Assembly (NCBI GenBank): GCA_964418745.1
Contig: CAYQMX010000005.1
Span: forward strand, 124,001 to 188,000
Origin: Scleromatobacter sp964418745
Lineage (GTDB): Bacteria; Pseudomonadota; Gammaproteobacteria; Burkholderiales; Burkholderiaceae_C
DNA: 64,000 nt
Reading direction: 5' to 3'
Under the pieces are notes generated by a model, which saw only the letters and a list, made by a program, of their open reading frames with translations, had not been told where the DNA came from and did not search any database. The translations under genes and the position numbers were made by a program. Below, in pieces: positions 52,059 to 62,231 of the stretch. The first letter of the stretch is position 1. The number at the start of each line of letters is the position of its first letter.

Positions 52059-53786
52059 TCAGAACGTGCGCGATACGTTGAATGCCATGTAGGCGCGATC
52101 CTTCAGCGTCTGGCCGAAGGTCAATTGCCGCGGGGAGCCGGAGCCGGCGACGAGCGTTTCGGTGAACGTGCGCGCCTTGCCGAAGTAGTCGGTGTAGGTC
52201 AGGCCGACGTTCCAGACGTTGTGGTATTTGCCCTTGAGGCCGACGCTGTAGTCGCCGGCGTCCGATGCCCCGCCCGCGAAGTTGGCGATGGCCGACGAGC
52301 GGCCGCCGAAGTTGTAGCCAACGCCCATCGGGATCGACAGGTCGAGTCCGGGGAGTACCTGGAAGTACTGCGGTTCGAAGATCGTGCGAAAGGCGTAGGC
52401 GTTGACGGTGGTGTTCGGATCCAGGCCGCCGATGCCGACGTTGGCGCCATTGACCGCGAAGATGTCGCGCGTGACCTTGAGGCGGTGGTTGTAGGCCAGC
52501 TCGCCCACCAACGCGCCCCCCTGCCACAGCGCTGTGGGCTGCAGCACGTAGATGCCCGAGAGGTTCAGGTGAGCCGTGTTGCCAACGGCGTAGCACGGGT
52601 CCGCACTCGTGTTGCCGCAGGTCGCGACCGGACCAAGTCCCAGCACCGCAGGGTCGCTGTTCAGCGCAGCATTGGTGCGTACCGAGGCTTCCGCCGCCCA
52701 GTTGAGCTGGCCGATCGACGACGTCACGCTGGCGCCGAAGACGCGGGTGTCCTGTGCGAAGGCCAGGTGCTCGTTGCCATTGACGAAGTCGAACACCGGG
52801 ACGGCCGGCGTCTTGTCGTGGTACTGCGCGGCGTAGAACCCGAATTCGAATTCGCTGCCCGTCGGCGACCAGCGCAGTTGCAATCCGCCCTGCCCCGAAT
52901 TGCGCGGACGCAGGTCCTTGGCACCGTCGTAGGTCAGCGTGACGGGATTGCCGCTGGCATCGACGCCGAAGTTGACGGTCCCTGTGCCCACGTAGTCCTG
53001 GTTCGAGAAATAGCTCCCGACACCCGGGATCCTGCTCGGCTCCCAACGCAGCTGGTAGTAGGCGCCCAGCGACAGGCCCTCGGCCACCTGCAGCGACCCC
53101 GATAACTGTGGCACCGGCAAGAGCACTTCCTTGAACTGCCAGTTGGGCACCGACATGATCTTGGCGACGTCGACGGGGCCTTGCGCATTGGCGATGCCGT
53201 TCTGGCCGAAGAACAGGCTCTCGCCCCATTGCAGCGTGTGGCGCCCCAGGCGCAGCGTGCCCTTCATGTCGCCGATGTCACCCTTGGCGTAGACGAAGGC
53301 GTCCAGGACCTGCGCACCCTCGCCCATCTGGCGGCGCGTCGCGGGCAGGAAGGCGTTGGTCGGGGCACCGGCGAAGGTGTTGGCGGTCTCCACCGTGACG
53401 CCCGTCGGAGCACCGACGACCTGGGTCGGACGGTTGTCGTTGGTTCGCGTGTAGACGCGGTCGTACCAGCCGTTGCCGCTGATGCGGGCGCCGAAGTGGC
53501 TGCCCGTGACGTCGAGTTCGGCCAGCAGGTCCAGCCGGTTCGACATCAGGCCGCGACGGAAGTTGTTGTCGCCGTCGTCCTCGTTGATCGTGCCCGGGTC
53601 GACGGCGGGATCGAAGCCGACGAGTGCCTGCGACGGGTTGTGCAGCCGATACCCCAAACTGTATTTCGGCGTCAGGTCGAGGCGAACCTTGTAGTCGCTG
53701 TCACCGGTATCGATGTCGACAGCCCGGGCCGCGCCGGCGAGGGCGAGCAGGGCTGCACCCGCCAGCGTTGAAAATCGCAAATGCAT
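52059..53786 (-). CDS. DUF1302 outer-membrane beta-barrel (module copy 2)
   Basis: The protein has 575 residues from the ATG at 53786, with CAGGAGAC upstream; a very long open frame through the SDR and aldehyde dehydrogenase genes is an artefact of GC content. A signal peptide ends in AARA and the chain ends in a terminal phenylalanine (NVSRTF). The shared segments GDNNFRRGLMSNRLDLLAEL, LRLGRHTLQWGESLFFGQ and GIANAQGPVDVAKIM tie it to copy 1. It would be the outer-membrane channel of module 2. Confidence 0.92.
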   Translation of the reverse strand: MHLRFSTLAGAALLALAGAARAVDIDTGDSDYKVRLDLTPKYSLGYRLHNPSQALVGFDPAVDPGTINEDDGDNNFRRGLMSNRLDLLAELDVTGSHFGARISGNGWYDRVYTRTNDNRPTQVVGAPTGVTVETANTFAGAPTNAFLPATRRQMGEGAQVLDAFVYAKGDIGDMKGTLRLGRHTLQWGESLFFGQNGIANAQGPVDVAKIMSVPNWQFKEVLLPVPQLSGSLQVAEGLSLGAYYQLRWEPSRIPGVGSYFSNQDYVGTGTVNFGVDASGNPVTLTYDGAKDLRPRNSGQGGLQLRWSPTGSEFEFGFYAAQYHDKTPAVPVFDFVNGNEHLAFAQDTRVFGASVTSSIGQLNWAAEASVRTNAALNSDPAVLGLGPVATCGNTSADPCYAVGNTAHLNLSGIYVLQPTALWQGGALVGELAYNHRLKVTRDIFAVNGANVGIGGLDPNTTVNAYAFRTIFEPQYFQVLPGLDLSIPMGVGYNFGGRSSAIANFAGGASDAGDYSVGLKGKYHNVWNVGLTYTDYFGKARTFTETLVAGSGSPRQLTFGQTLKDRAYMAFNVSRTF

Positions 53787-53875
53787 GTTGTCTCCTGGTT
53801 TTGATGCGAAAGACTCCCCCGCGACCGGTACGCTGCCGGTCGTCTTGACGGGGAGGGACGGGCGCGAGCCCGGTG

Positions 53876-54643
53876 CTACAGGTAGGTGGAGGCGAGGCCG
53901 CCATCCACCGGCAGGTTCACGCCACTGACCCACCGGGCGGCGTCCGAACACAGGAACGCGATCACCGGTGCGATCTCGTCGGCCAGCGCCGGACGCTTCA
54001 TCCGGTGTGCATCCTTCTGGACGCGGTCCGCGCCGAGCATGCTGACGAAGTCGCCGAGGATGGGCGTGAACACCGGGCCTGGTGCGACGCAGTTCATTCG
54101 CACCGAGCGTTGCAGGAACTGCTTCTGCGATTGCGCGATCGACCAGACGATCAGCGCCTCCTTGAAGTACTGGTAGCAGCTCTCCTGCGCAACCGGGTGG
54201 CGCGCGAGCCAGGCCAGGCCCGCCTCGAAGCTCGGCGTCTCCGCCAGATCCTTGTGCAGCGCGAGGCGGGCAGGCCACTCCGCGCCGAGGATCGACGAGA
54301 CGTTGACGATGGAGCCGCCCGCGGGCATGCGTTCGACCAGGCGCTGGCACAGATGGCGCAAGCCCAGGTAGTTGACGCGCGCCACCTGGTCGACGTTGGC
54401 CGTACCCGGCACGCCGGCGACGTTGCACAGGTGGTCGACCCGGTCGGGCAGCTGGCGCACGGCGGCATCGATCGCCGCCTGCTCGGAGAGGTCGACCTTG
54501 ACGAAGCCGTCGAGCGTGAGCATCGGTTCGTTGCGATCCATGCCGATCACGCGAGCGCCGGCAAAGCGCAGCAGGCGGGCGGTCTCGGCACCGATGCCCG
54601 AGCTGGCGCCGGTGATGACGATGGTCTGTCCGTGCAAGTTCAT
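53876..54643 (-). CDS. Short-chain dehydrogenase, 3-alpha-hydroxysteroid dehydrogenase-like
   Basis: The protein has 255 residues. The NAD motif is TGASSGIG (11-18); the catalytic set is S116/S117 (NVSSI), Y157 and K161 (YQYFK). The helical insertion between the serine and tyrosine (AEWPARLALHKDLAETPSFE) and the PGPVFTPIL end recall the Comamonas 3-alpha-hydroxysteroid dehydrogenase group, which includes many alcohol dehydrogenases for bulky or aromatic substrates. Next to a benzaldehyde-type dehydrogenase it probably oxidises a benzylic or side-chain alcohol to the aldehyde. Confidence 0.87.
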   Translation of the reverse strand: MNLHGQTIVITGASSGIGAETARLLRFAGARVIGMDRNEPMLTLDGFVKVDLSEQAAIDAAVRQLPDRVDHLCNVAGVPGTANVDQVARVNYLGLRHLCQRLVERMPAGGSIVNVSSILGAEWPARLALHKDLAETPSFEAGLAWLARHPVAQESCYQYFKEALIVWSIAQSQKQFLQRSVRMNCVAPGPVFTPILGDFVSMLGADRVQKDAHRMKRPALADEIAPVIAFLCSDAARWVSGVNLPVDGGLASTYL

Positions 54644-54685
54644 TTCGGTCTGTCTCCTGTCTGTTGTCTTGGATCGCGGCGTGCT

Positions 54686-56158
54686 TCAGAACGGATACGG
54701 CGTGGCTTCGTCCTTGACCGTCAGCCACTGCCAGGTGGTGAAAGCCTCCCAGTCGGCGGCGCCGCCATGCGAGCTGCCGTTGCCGGCGACGCCGGGGCCG
54801 CCGAAGGGATTGATGGCGTCGTCGTTGACGGTCTGGTCGTTGACGTGGACCATCCCGGCGCGCAGTTGCCGCGCGATCGCCGTGGCGCGCCCGATCGAGC
54901 GCGAGATCACGCCCGCGGCGAGTCCGCCGTGGCTGTCGTTGGCGAGCGCGACCGCCTCGGCGTCGCTGCCGAAGCGCACGATGTTGGCGACCGGGCCGAA
55001 GACTTCCTCGTCCACGCAGCGCATCCCGGGCTTGACGTTCGCGAGCACCGTCGGCTGGTAGAACAACCCGTCGTACGTGCCCCCGGCCAACAGCGTGGCA
55101 CCGGCGCGAACGCTGTCCTGGACGACCGCATGGACGCGATCGCGTTGGCGAGCGTCGATCAACGGGCCAAGCGCCACCTGCGCGCGTGCGCCGTCGCCGA
55201 CCGGCAGCGCCTTCGCCTTGTCGACCAGGCGCTGGGTGAACGCTTCGGCGATCGCCTGGTGCACGAGGATGCGATTGGAGGCCATGCAGATCTGGCCCTG
55301 GTGCAGCCACGCTCCCCACGCCGCGTTGCTGGCCGCCACATCGAGGTCGGCATCGTCGAGGATGACCAAGGCATTGGTGCCCCCCAGCTCGAGCGAGACC
55401 TTCTTCAGCAATCCTCCCGCGAGCGCGCCAATCTGTCGGCCGACCGCCGCGGAGCCGGTGAACGAGATCATCGCGACCGCCGGATCCACGACCAGGGCGT
55501 TGCCGACGTCGGCCCCGCCGGGCAACACGTGCAGGACGCCGCGCGGCAGGCCCGCCAGCTCGAAGATGCGAGCGATCAGGCAACCGCCGCTGATCGGTGT
55601 GCGCAGGTCCGGCTTGACCACGACCGCGTTGCCTGCCGCGAGCGCCGGCGCCACGACGCGCAGCGTGAGGATCAGCGGGAAGTTGAACGGCGAGATCACG
55701 CCGACGACGCCGTGCGCGACGCGCCGGGCGAGGCTCGTGCGCCCGGCCGGGCTCGGCAGGCAGTGCCCTTGCGCCGCGAGCGGCATGGCGGCGGCACCAC
55801 GGCAGAAGGCGATCGCCTCGCGGATTTCGTGCTGGCCCTTGGGCAGGATGCCGCCGGTCTCCCGAGTGACGTGGAGCGCCAGTTCGTCGAAGTGGCCTTC
55901 GAACAGGGCTGCCGCGCGGTGGAAGACGTCGGCGCGCGCGCGCGGCGCCATGGCGGCCCAGGCCGCCTGCGCCGCACGCGCCTGCCTGCAGGCCGTCGCG
56001 ACATCATCGACGGTGGCGACACCGACGCGCGCCAGCACCGCGCCCGTCGCCGGCTCGGTCACGTCGGCCGTGGCCGCGGCGGCACGCCATTCGCCGCTGA
56101 AGATCCGGTCGCTCCAAAGCCCCGGATCGAGCAACGGGGTCGTATCGGGAACTGCCAT
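54686..56158 (-). CDS. Benzaldehyde/vanillin-type aldehyde dehydrogenase, first gene of operon II
   Basis: The protein has 490 residues from the ATG at 56158, with CAGGAGAC upstream. Catalytic E257 (SLELGG) and C291 (GQICMAS) are present. The C-terminal GGPGVAGNGSSHGGAADWEA, followed by FTTWQWLTV, is the signature of the XylC/vanillin dehydrogenase branch, and RTPISGGCLIARIFE supports this. It would turn vanillin or a related aromatic aldehyde into the acid, feeding VanAB at the far end of the same operon. A sigma-54 promoter lies 73 bases upstream. Confidence 0.88.
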   Translation of the reverse strand: MAVPDTTPLLDPGLWSDRIFSGEWRAAAATADVTEPATGAVLARVGVATVDDVATACRQARAAQAAWAAMAPRARADVFHRAAALFEGHFDELALHVTRETGGILPKGQHEIREAIAFCRGAAAMPLAAQGHCLPSPAGRTSLARRVAHGVVGVISPFNFPLILTLRVVAPALAAGNAVVVKPDLRTPISGGCLIARIFELAGLPRGVLHVLPGGADVGNALVVDPAVAMISFTGSAAVGRQIGALAGGLLKKVSLELGGTNALVILDDADLDVAASNAAWGAWLHQGQICMASNRILVHQAIAEAFTQRLVDKAKALPVGDGARAQVALGPLIDARQRDRVHAVVQDSVRAGATLLAGGTYDGLFYQPTVLANVKPGMRCVDEEVFGPVANIVRFGSDAEAVALANDSHGGLAAGVISRSIGRATAIARQLRAGMVHVNDQTVNDDAINPFGGPGVAGNGSSHGGAADWEAFTTWQWLTVKDEATPYPF

Positions 56159-56230
56159 CGAGTTGTCTCCTGTCGGCCTCGAGGCCGCTTGTGTTCGGGG
56201 CTTGCGCCAGGTCGGCGCGTACCTGTGAGA

Positions 56231-56246
56231 TGCAGCGCGCGTGCCA
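56231..56246 (-). promoter_or_regulatory. Sigma-54 (-24/-12) promoter of operon II
   Basis: Read on the minus strand the site is TGGCACGCGCGCTGCA. It matches TGGCACG-N4-TTGCA except for C in place of the first T of TTGC, with the required GG and GC ten bases apart. It is directed at the aldehyde dehydrogenase gene and lies beside an activator that needs sigma-54. Confidence 0.75.
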
Positions 56247-56387
56247 GCCACGATCGGCCACGGCATCGGGCATCACCGTGCAGAAGGGGTCGACGCCTGC
56301 AGTCACGAGGGCAGCACAGGGTTCGGATCAGGACTTTCCCGAAGCTGATTTGGTGCGCTGCAGCGTTCCTGTCTCGCGCTGAATTCA

Positions 56388-56441
56388 TTGCTCATTTGAT
56401 GAATTCAAAGTAGGCTTTGGCAAGCCAGAATCGCTCAATTC

Positions 56442-56446
<5 letters not shown>
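56388..56446. promoter_or_regulatory. Two upstream activator sites for the XylR/DmpR-type regulator
   Basis: TTGCTCATTTGATGAA (56388-56403) and TCGCTCAATTCATGAA (56431-56446) both resemble the TTGATCAATTGATCAA-like sites of this family. Their starts are 43 bases apart, about four helix turns, and the first is 142 bases from the promoter. The first is set in the inverted repeat TGAATTCAT...ATGAATTCA (56380-56407). The second overlaps the regulator's start codon. Confidence 0.6.
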
Positions 56447-58271
<1,825 letters not shown>

Positions 58272-58278
58272 TCCGGGC

Positions 58279-58461
58279 TCAGCGCAAGGCTATCGCGCCC
58301 CTGGGGCCACCCGCGTCGGCGCGAAACAGTGCCGCAGGCCCAGGTGTGAGCGCACGCGCACGACCGGTTGCGTGGAAGCTGCGCTCGAGGCCATGCAGGA
58401 TTGCCTCGGGCAGCCCGCTCATCGCGAGGCCGCCGAGGAAGATCGTGGCGTTGTCCCTCAG
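58279..58461 (-). pseudogene. N-terminal remnant of a CoA-transferase
   Basis: This 60-codon frame has no start codon at its beginning and reads LRDNATIFLGGLAMSGLPEA, then ILHGLERSFHATGRARALT. This is the first beta-alpha unit of acyl-CoA:acetate/propionate CoA-transferases (usually IRDGATVAVGGFxGSGxPEE, then LxxALERRFLETGxPRDLT). After that the match is lost and the frame ends at 58279. It overlaps the thiolase stop by four bases, as an intact downstream gene would. The rest was deleted up to the regulator's 3' end. Confidence 0.7.
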
Positions 58462-59723
58462 AGTGCGCGGACGGAGGCCCCCGTGTTTTCGAGCAGCAGC
58501 GCGATGCCTTGCCCGCCGCCGATGCAGGCCGAGCCAACGCCGAAGCGCGCGCCGCGCCGACGCAGTTCGTGCGCGAGGGTCAGCGTCAGGCGCACGCCCG
58601 TCGCCGCGAGGGGATGACCCAGCGCGATCGAGCCGCCATTGACGTTGAGGCGCTGGAGGTCGAGCCCGAGCTCGCGCTGCACCGCCAGCGTCTGCGCACC
58701 CTGCGCCTCGTTGACTTCGAACAGGTCGATGTCGGCCAGGCGCAGGTCGCAGCGCGCCAACAACGCGCGGATCGCGGGCGCGGGCCCGATACCCATCACC
58801 TCTGGCGCCACACCGACCACGGCGACGCCGCGCAAGCGGACCAGCGGCTCGAGGCCCTGCGCGCGAACGACGTCGCCCGAGGCGACCACCGCCGCGGCCG
58901 CGCCGTCGACGAGCGCGGCGGAGTTGCCGGCCGTCTGCACGCCTCCCGGGTAGACGGGTCCGAGCCTGGCGAGAACGTCGGCCGGCGTCGCGCGCGGGTG
59001 CGTATCCGCGGCCACGTTCTCGACGCGCCGCGGCAGCGCGATGGCACGCGACTCATATCCTGCGAGCTCGAAGACCTCCGTCGCCACCGGCACGATCTCC
59101 GCATCGAACAGCCCTTGCGACTGCGCTTGCAGCGCACGCTCGAAGGAACATGCGGCGTACGCATCGACCTCCTCTCGCGAGATGCCGTAGCGCAGGGCCA
59201 GGTTCTCCGCGGTCCGGATCATGGACACGCGTGCCGCCGGGTCGTCCAGCGCCTCCCACAGGAAGTCCTTGAACTCCACGGCCGCGCCGAGCTTGAAGCC
59301 GCTGCGATGCGTGTAGGCCGCGATCGGGTTGCGCGTCATCGATTCGGCGCCGACGACCAGTGCGAGGCGGGCGTAGCCAAGCGCGATCTGGTCGGCCGCC
59401 TGGCGGAACAGCTCGAAACCGGTGCCGCAGATGCGCTGCACCATCAACGCGGGCACCGCGATCGGGACGCCCGAATACAGGCCGATGTGGCGCGGCAGCA
59501 TGTAGGCATCGAAGTCCGCCTGCGCCATGGAGCCGGCCAGCACGGAGTCGATGGCCGTCGGATCGACTCCGGCACGCGCGATCGCCGCACGGGCGGCCAG
59601 GATCCCGAGGTCGGTCGGTGAGACGCCACCGAGGGCGCCGCAGTAGTCGACCCAGGGAGTGCGCGCGCCTGCCAGCAGCCAGGTGTCGTCGAACCTGGCC
59701 GCGAAATCGCGGCGCGGATTCAC
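58458..59723 (-). CDS. Acetyl-CoA acetyltransferase (thiolase)
   Basis: The protein has 421 residues with a GTG start at 59723. The active site is complete: C99 (QRICGTG), H370 (ALGHPLAATG) and C400 (SACIGGG). Thiolases split 3-ketoacyl-CoA into acetyl-CoA and a shortened acyl-CoA. Divergent from a feruloyl-CoA synthase gene, it could finish beta-oxidative shortening of a cinnamoyl-type side chain (the Aat-like role). A 20-codon frame with its own ribosome site ends in GTGA overlap with the start and may couple translation. No intact hydratase or hydroxyacyl-CoA dehydrogenase is encoded beside it. Confidence 0.9.
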   Translation of the reverse strand: MNPRRDFAARFDDTWLLAGARTPWVDYCGALGGVSPTDLGILAARAAIARAGVDPTAIDSVLAGSMAQADFDAYMLPRHIGLYSGVPIAVPALMVQRICGTGFELFRQAADQIALGYARLALVVGAESMTRNPIAAYTHRSGFKLGAAVEFKDFLWEALDDPAARVSMIRTAENLALRYGISREEVDAYAACSFERALQAQSQGLFDAEIVPVATEVFELAGYESRAIALPRRVENVAADTHPRATPADVLARLGPVYPGGVQTAGNSAALVDGAAAAVVASGDVVRAQGLEPLVRLRGVAVVGVAPEVMGIGPAPAIRALLARCDLRLADIDLFEVNEAQGAQTLAVQRELGLDLQRLNVNGGSIALGHPLAATGVRLTLTLAHELRRRGARFGVGSACIGGGQGIALLLENTGASVRAL

Positions 59724-59782
59724 GTCGCTCTCCCTGCAACGGGTGCGATGCGAAGGGCGTCATCCAGCAGGCAGGCATTCAT
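59720..59782 (-). other. Short coupled leader frame before the thiolase
   Basis: An ATG at 59782 with GGAGA upstream opens a 20-residue frame (MNACLLDDALRIAPVAGRAT) whose TGA overlaps the thiolase GTG start. It could be a leader peptide that couples translation, or the remains of another gene start. Confidence 0.35.
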
Positions 59783-59853
59783 CGGGGCGTCTCCGTGGCG
59801 GGCATTGATCAATGCGTCGCGACGCATCGAAGGTGCGTCGATTGCTTTCATCT

Positions 59854-59983
59854 TTTAGTTATTGTTAGTAATCAAATGGCCTGAGCGCACTTGGCGTTTG
59901 CCCGAATACGCTCGATTTTCTTGCTCAAACTTCGGACTTGCTACATCATTGCGCCACCTCGTTACTTCTGTTTTATAACTAAA
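59854..59983. promoter_or_regulatory. Inverted pair of TTTAGTTAT sites in the thiolase/CoA-ligase divergent promoter
   Basis: TTTAGTTAT (59854-59862) and its exact reverse complement ATAACTAAA (59975-59983) lie in an AT-rich stretch between two divergent genes; both are accompanied by TTACT a few bases away. They are candidate operators for the MarR gene that follows the CoA ligase. No other gene is supported between 59783 and 60175. Confidence 0.5.
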
Positions 59984-60175
59984 TGACTGACGCCATCGCA
60001 TCCACGTGGACGCCCGCGGACGGCCAGCTCGGGCAGCTCGACCTGCTGGACACCCGCGTTCTCGGCCCCGTCGCGAATGTGCGGCCGGTGCGCCTCGCGA
60101 AGCGCAACGCGACCTCCGATCGGCTCATCCAGCAACTGCACACCGCCACGCAGCGCGGGCCAATCGCGGTCGCGA

Positions 60176-60286
60176 GCCCTGTTCACGGAATCCCCGATGG
60201 CGGCGGCGGCGGAGAGCGCGCCTGAGGCCCAGGAGCGCCTGTGCGCCTTTCTCGACAAGCGCGCCCGCAAGGCCCAGAAAGCATGA
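60176..60286 (+). pseudogene. Possible C-terminal remnant of an enoyl-CoA hydratase
   Basis: This frame ends ESAPEAQERLCAFLDKRARK before a TGA at 60284. The pattern PEAQER-x-AFL-x-KR is the usual tail of enoyl-CoA hydratases. Upstream the match disappears in all frames, so only the last 35 or so codons are recognisable. It lies directly before feruloyl-CoA synthase, where a hydratase gene (ech) is often found. The call rests on a short stretch. Confidence 0.4.
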
Positions 60287-60320
60287 ACCGCTCGTAGAAG
60301 CGACTCCCGGAGACACCGAC

Positions 60321-62231
60321 ATGACCTTCCTGCCCGATGATTCCCCGCGCCCGCCGTGCCGTGCCGCGCGCGTCGGCGGCTGCACCGACGTGCGTGTGCA
60401 CACGCGCCCCGACGGCGTCCAGCTGCTGAACTCGCCTGAGCCGCTCGGCCACCACCCGCGTTCTTTCTCCGAACTGCTGGCCATCTGGGCGCAACGGGCG
60501 CCCGAGCGAACCTTCATCGCACGCCGCGACGGCAATCGCCAGTGGCGGCGCATCACCTACGCGCGCATGCTCGAGCGCGCGCGCGCCGTCGGCCAGGCGC
60601 TGCTCGGCCACGGCCTGTCCGCCGAACGTCCATTGGCCATCCTGTCGGGCAACGACCTCGAGCATGCGACGCTGATGATGGCCGCCATGTGGGTCGGCGT
60701 TCCCTTCGTCAGCGTCTCGCCGGCGTACTCGCTGCTCTCCACCGATCACGCCAAGCTGCGCCACATCATCGGGACAACGACACCCGGGCTGGTCTATGCC
60801 GCCGATGCGAGTTTCGCCGCGGCAATCGAGGCCGGAGTGGCACCCGACGTTCCCGTGGTCCTCGGCAGCGGCCGGCTCCCGGCTCGACGATGCGCGAACT
60901 TCGACAGCCTCTTGAGCACCGTGCCCGGCAGCGAAGTCGACGCCGCGCATGCCGGCATCGACGCGCGCACGATCGCCAAGTTCCTGTTCACCTCGGGATC
61001 GACGAAAGTCCCGAAGGCCGTCATCACGACGCACGGCATGCTGTGCGCGAACCAGCAGATGCTGCGCCAGGCCATGGCCTTCCTCGGCGACGAGCCACCA
61101 GTGCTGGTGGACTGGCTGCCCTGGAGCCATACCTTCGGCAGCAACCACAACCTCGGCATCGCGCTGTACAACGGCGGCACCTTCTACATCGACGACGGCC
61201 GGCCGACGCCCGACGGCATCGCGCAAACGCTCGCGAACCTGCGCGAGATCGCGCCGAGCATCTACTTCAACGTACCCAAGGGCTTCGAGGAGCTCGCGCA
61301 TGCGATGGAGCATGACGAGGCGCTGCGAGAATCCCTGTTCAGTCGCGTCAAGGGCTTCATGTTCGCAGCCGCGAGCCTGTCGCAGGCCACCTGGGACCAG
61401 CTCGACTCGCTCGCCGTACGCACCTGCGGCGAGCGCATCAGGATCTTCACCGGGCTGGGCATGACCGAGACTGCCCCCTCATGCACGTTCGTGGTTGGAA
61501 CGCACGCGCGCTCGGGCTACATCGGGCTGCCCTGCCCCGGTGTCGAAGCCAAGCTCGTTCCGGTGGACGGCAAGACGGAGATCCGCTTCCGTGGCCCCAA
61601 CGTCATGCCCGGCTACTGGCGCAGTCCCGAACAGACCGCCGAGGCTTTCGACGAGGAGGGCTTCTACCGGACCGGCGACGCGGTGCGCTGGATCGACCCC
61701 GAACAGCCGAGCCGCGGCCTGATGTTCGACGGTCGCCTCGCCGAGGACTTCAAGCTCTCCACCGGCACCTTCGTGAGCGTCGGACCGCTGCGCGCCCGCA
61801 TCATGGCTGCCGGCCATCCCTGCGTGCAGGACGCCGTGATCGCCGGCCTGGACCGCGAGGAAGTCGGCGCGCTCGTGTTCCCGCGCCTGCCCGACTGCGC
61901 CGCGCTGGCCGGCCTGCCCGCGCATGCCGCAGCAGAAGACGTGCTTGCCCATCCCCGAGTGCGCGACTTCTTTGCGCGCCTCGCCGATCGCCTGTGGAAC
62001 GAAGGCACCGGCAGCGCGAGCCGGATCGCGCGGATGCAGTTGCTGCTCGCGCCGCCCTCGATCGACCGCGGCGAGATCACCGACAAGAGCTCGATCAACC
62101 AGCGCGCCGTGCTGTCGAATCGCGCCGCCACGGTCGAAGCCATGTACCGGAACGACGCCGGCGATCCCTACCTCCACTTGCCCAGCGCTCGAAGACTGGC
62201 GACGCCGACTCCCCGCGGAGACACGCCATGA
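60321..62231 (+). CDS. fcs: Feruloyl-CoA synthase-like AMP-binding ligase
   Basis: The protein has 636 residues from the ATG at 60321, with CCGGAGAC upstream. Adenylation motifs are FLFTSGSTKVPKAVITTH (the usual SGSTG has K instead of G), NVPKGFEELA, GLGMTETAPSC, FYRTGDAVRW and the lysine-containing SRIARMQLLL and GEITDKSSINQRAVL near the end. Length and wording match the feruloyl-CoA synthase group, which activates hydroxycinnamates with CoA and ATP. The substrate is presumably ferulate, coumarate or a related acid. Its stop overlaps the MarR start as ATGA. Confidence 0.87.
   Translation: MTFLPDDSPRPPCRAARVGGCTDVRVHTRPDGVQLLNSPEPLGHHPRSFSELLAIWAQRAPERTFIARRDGNRQWRRITYARMLERARAVGQALLGHGLSAERPLAILSGNDLEHATLMMAAMWVGVPFVSVSPAYSLLSTDHAKLRHIIGTTTPGLVYAADASFAAAIEAGVAPDVPVVLGSGRLPARRCANFDSLLSTVPGSEVDAAHAGIDARTIAKFLFTSGSTKVPKAVITTHGMLCANQQMLRQAMAFLGDEPPVLVDWLPWSHTFGSNHNLGIALYNGGTFYIDDGRPTPDGIAQTLANLREIAPSIYFNVPKGFEELAHAMEHDEALRESLFSRVKGFMFAAASLSQATWDQLDSLAVRTCGERIRIFTGLGMTETAPSCTFVVGTHARSGYIGLPCPGVEAKLVPVDGKTEIRFRGPNVMPGYWRSPEQTAEAFDEEGFYRTGDAVRWIDPEQPSRGLMFDGRLAEDFKLSTGTFVSVGPLRARIMAAGHPCVQDAVIAGLDREEVGALVFPRLPDCAALAGLPAHAAAEDVLAHPRVRDFFARLADRLWNEGTGSASRIARMQLLLAPPSIDRGEITDKSSINQRAVLSNRAATVEAMYRNDAGDPYLHLPSARRLATPTPRGDTP

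Noticed and set aside
53787..55583. Long open frame before DUF1302 copy 2
   Set aside because: It is a shadow of the SDR and aldehyde dehydrogenase genes. The DUF1302 signal peptide and ribosome site fix the start at 53786.
59983..60225. 80-codon frame starting MTDAIASTWTPADGQ before feruloyl-CoA synthase
   Set aside because: No family is recognised and no ribosome site is seen. The adjacent frame gives a better, though weak, crotonase-tail match.
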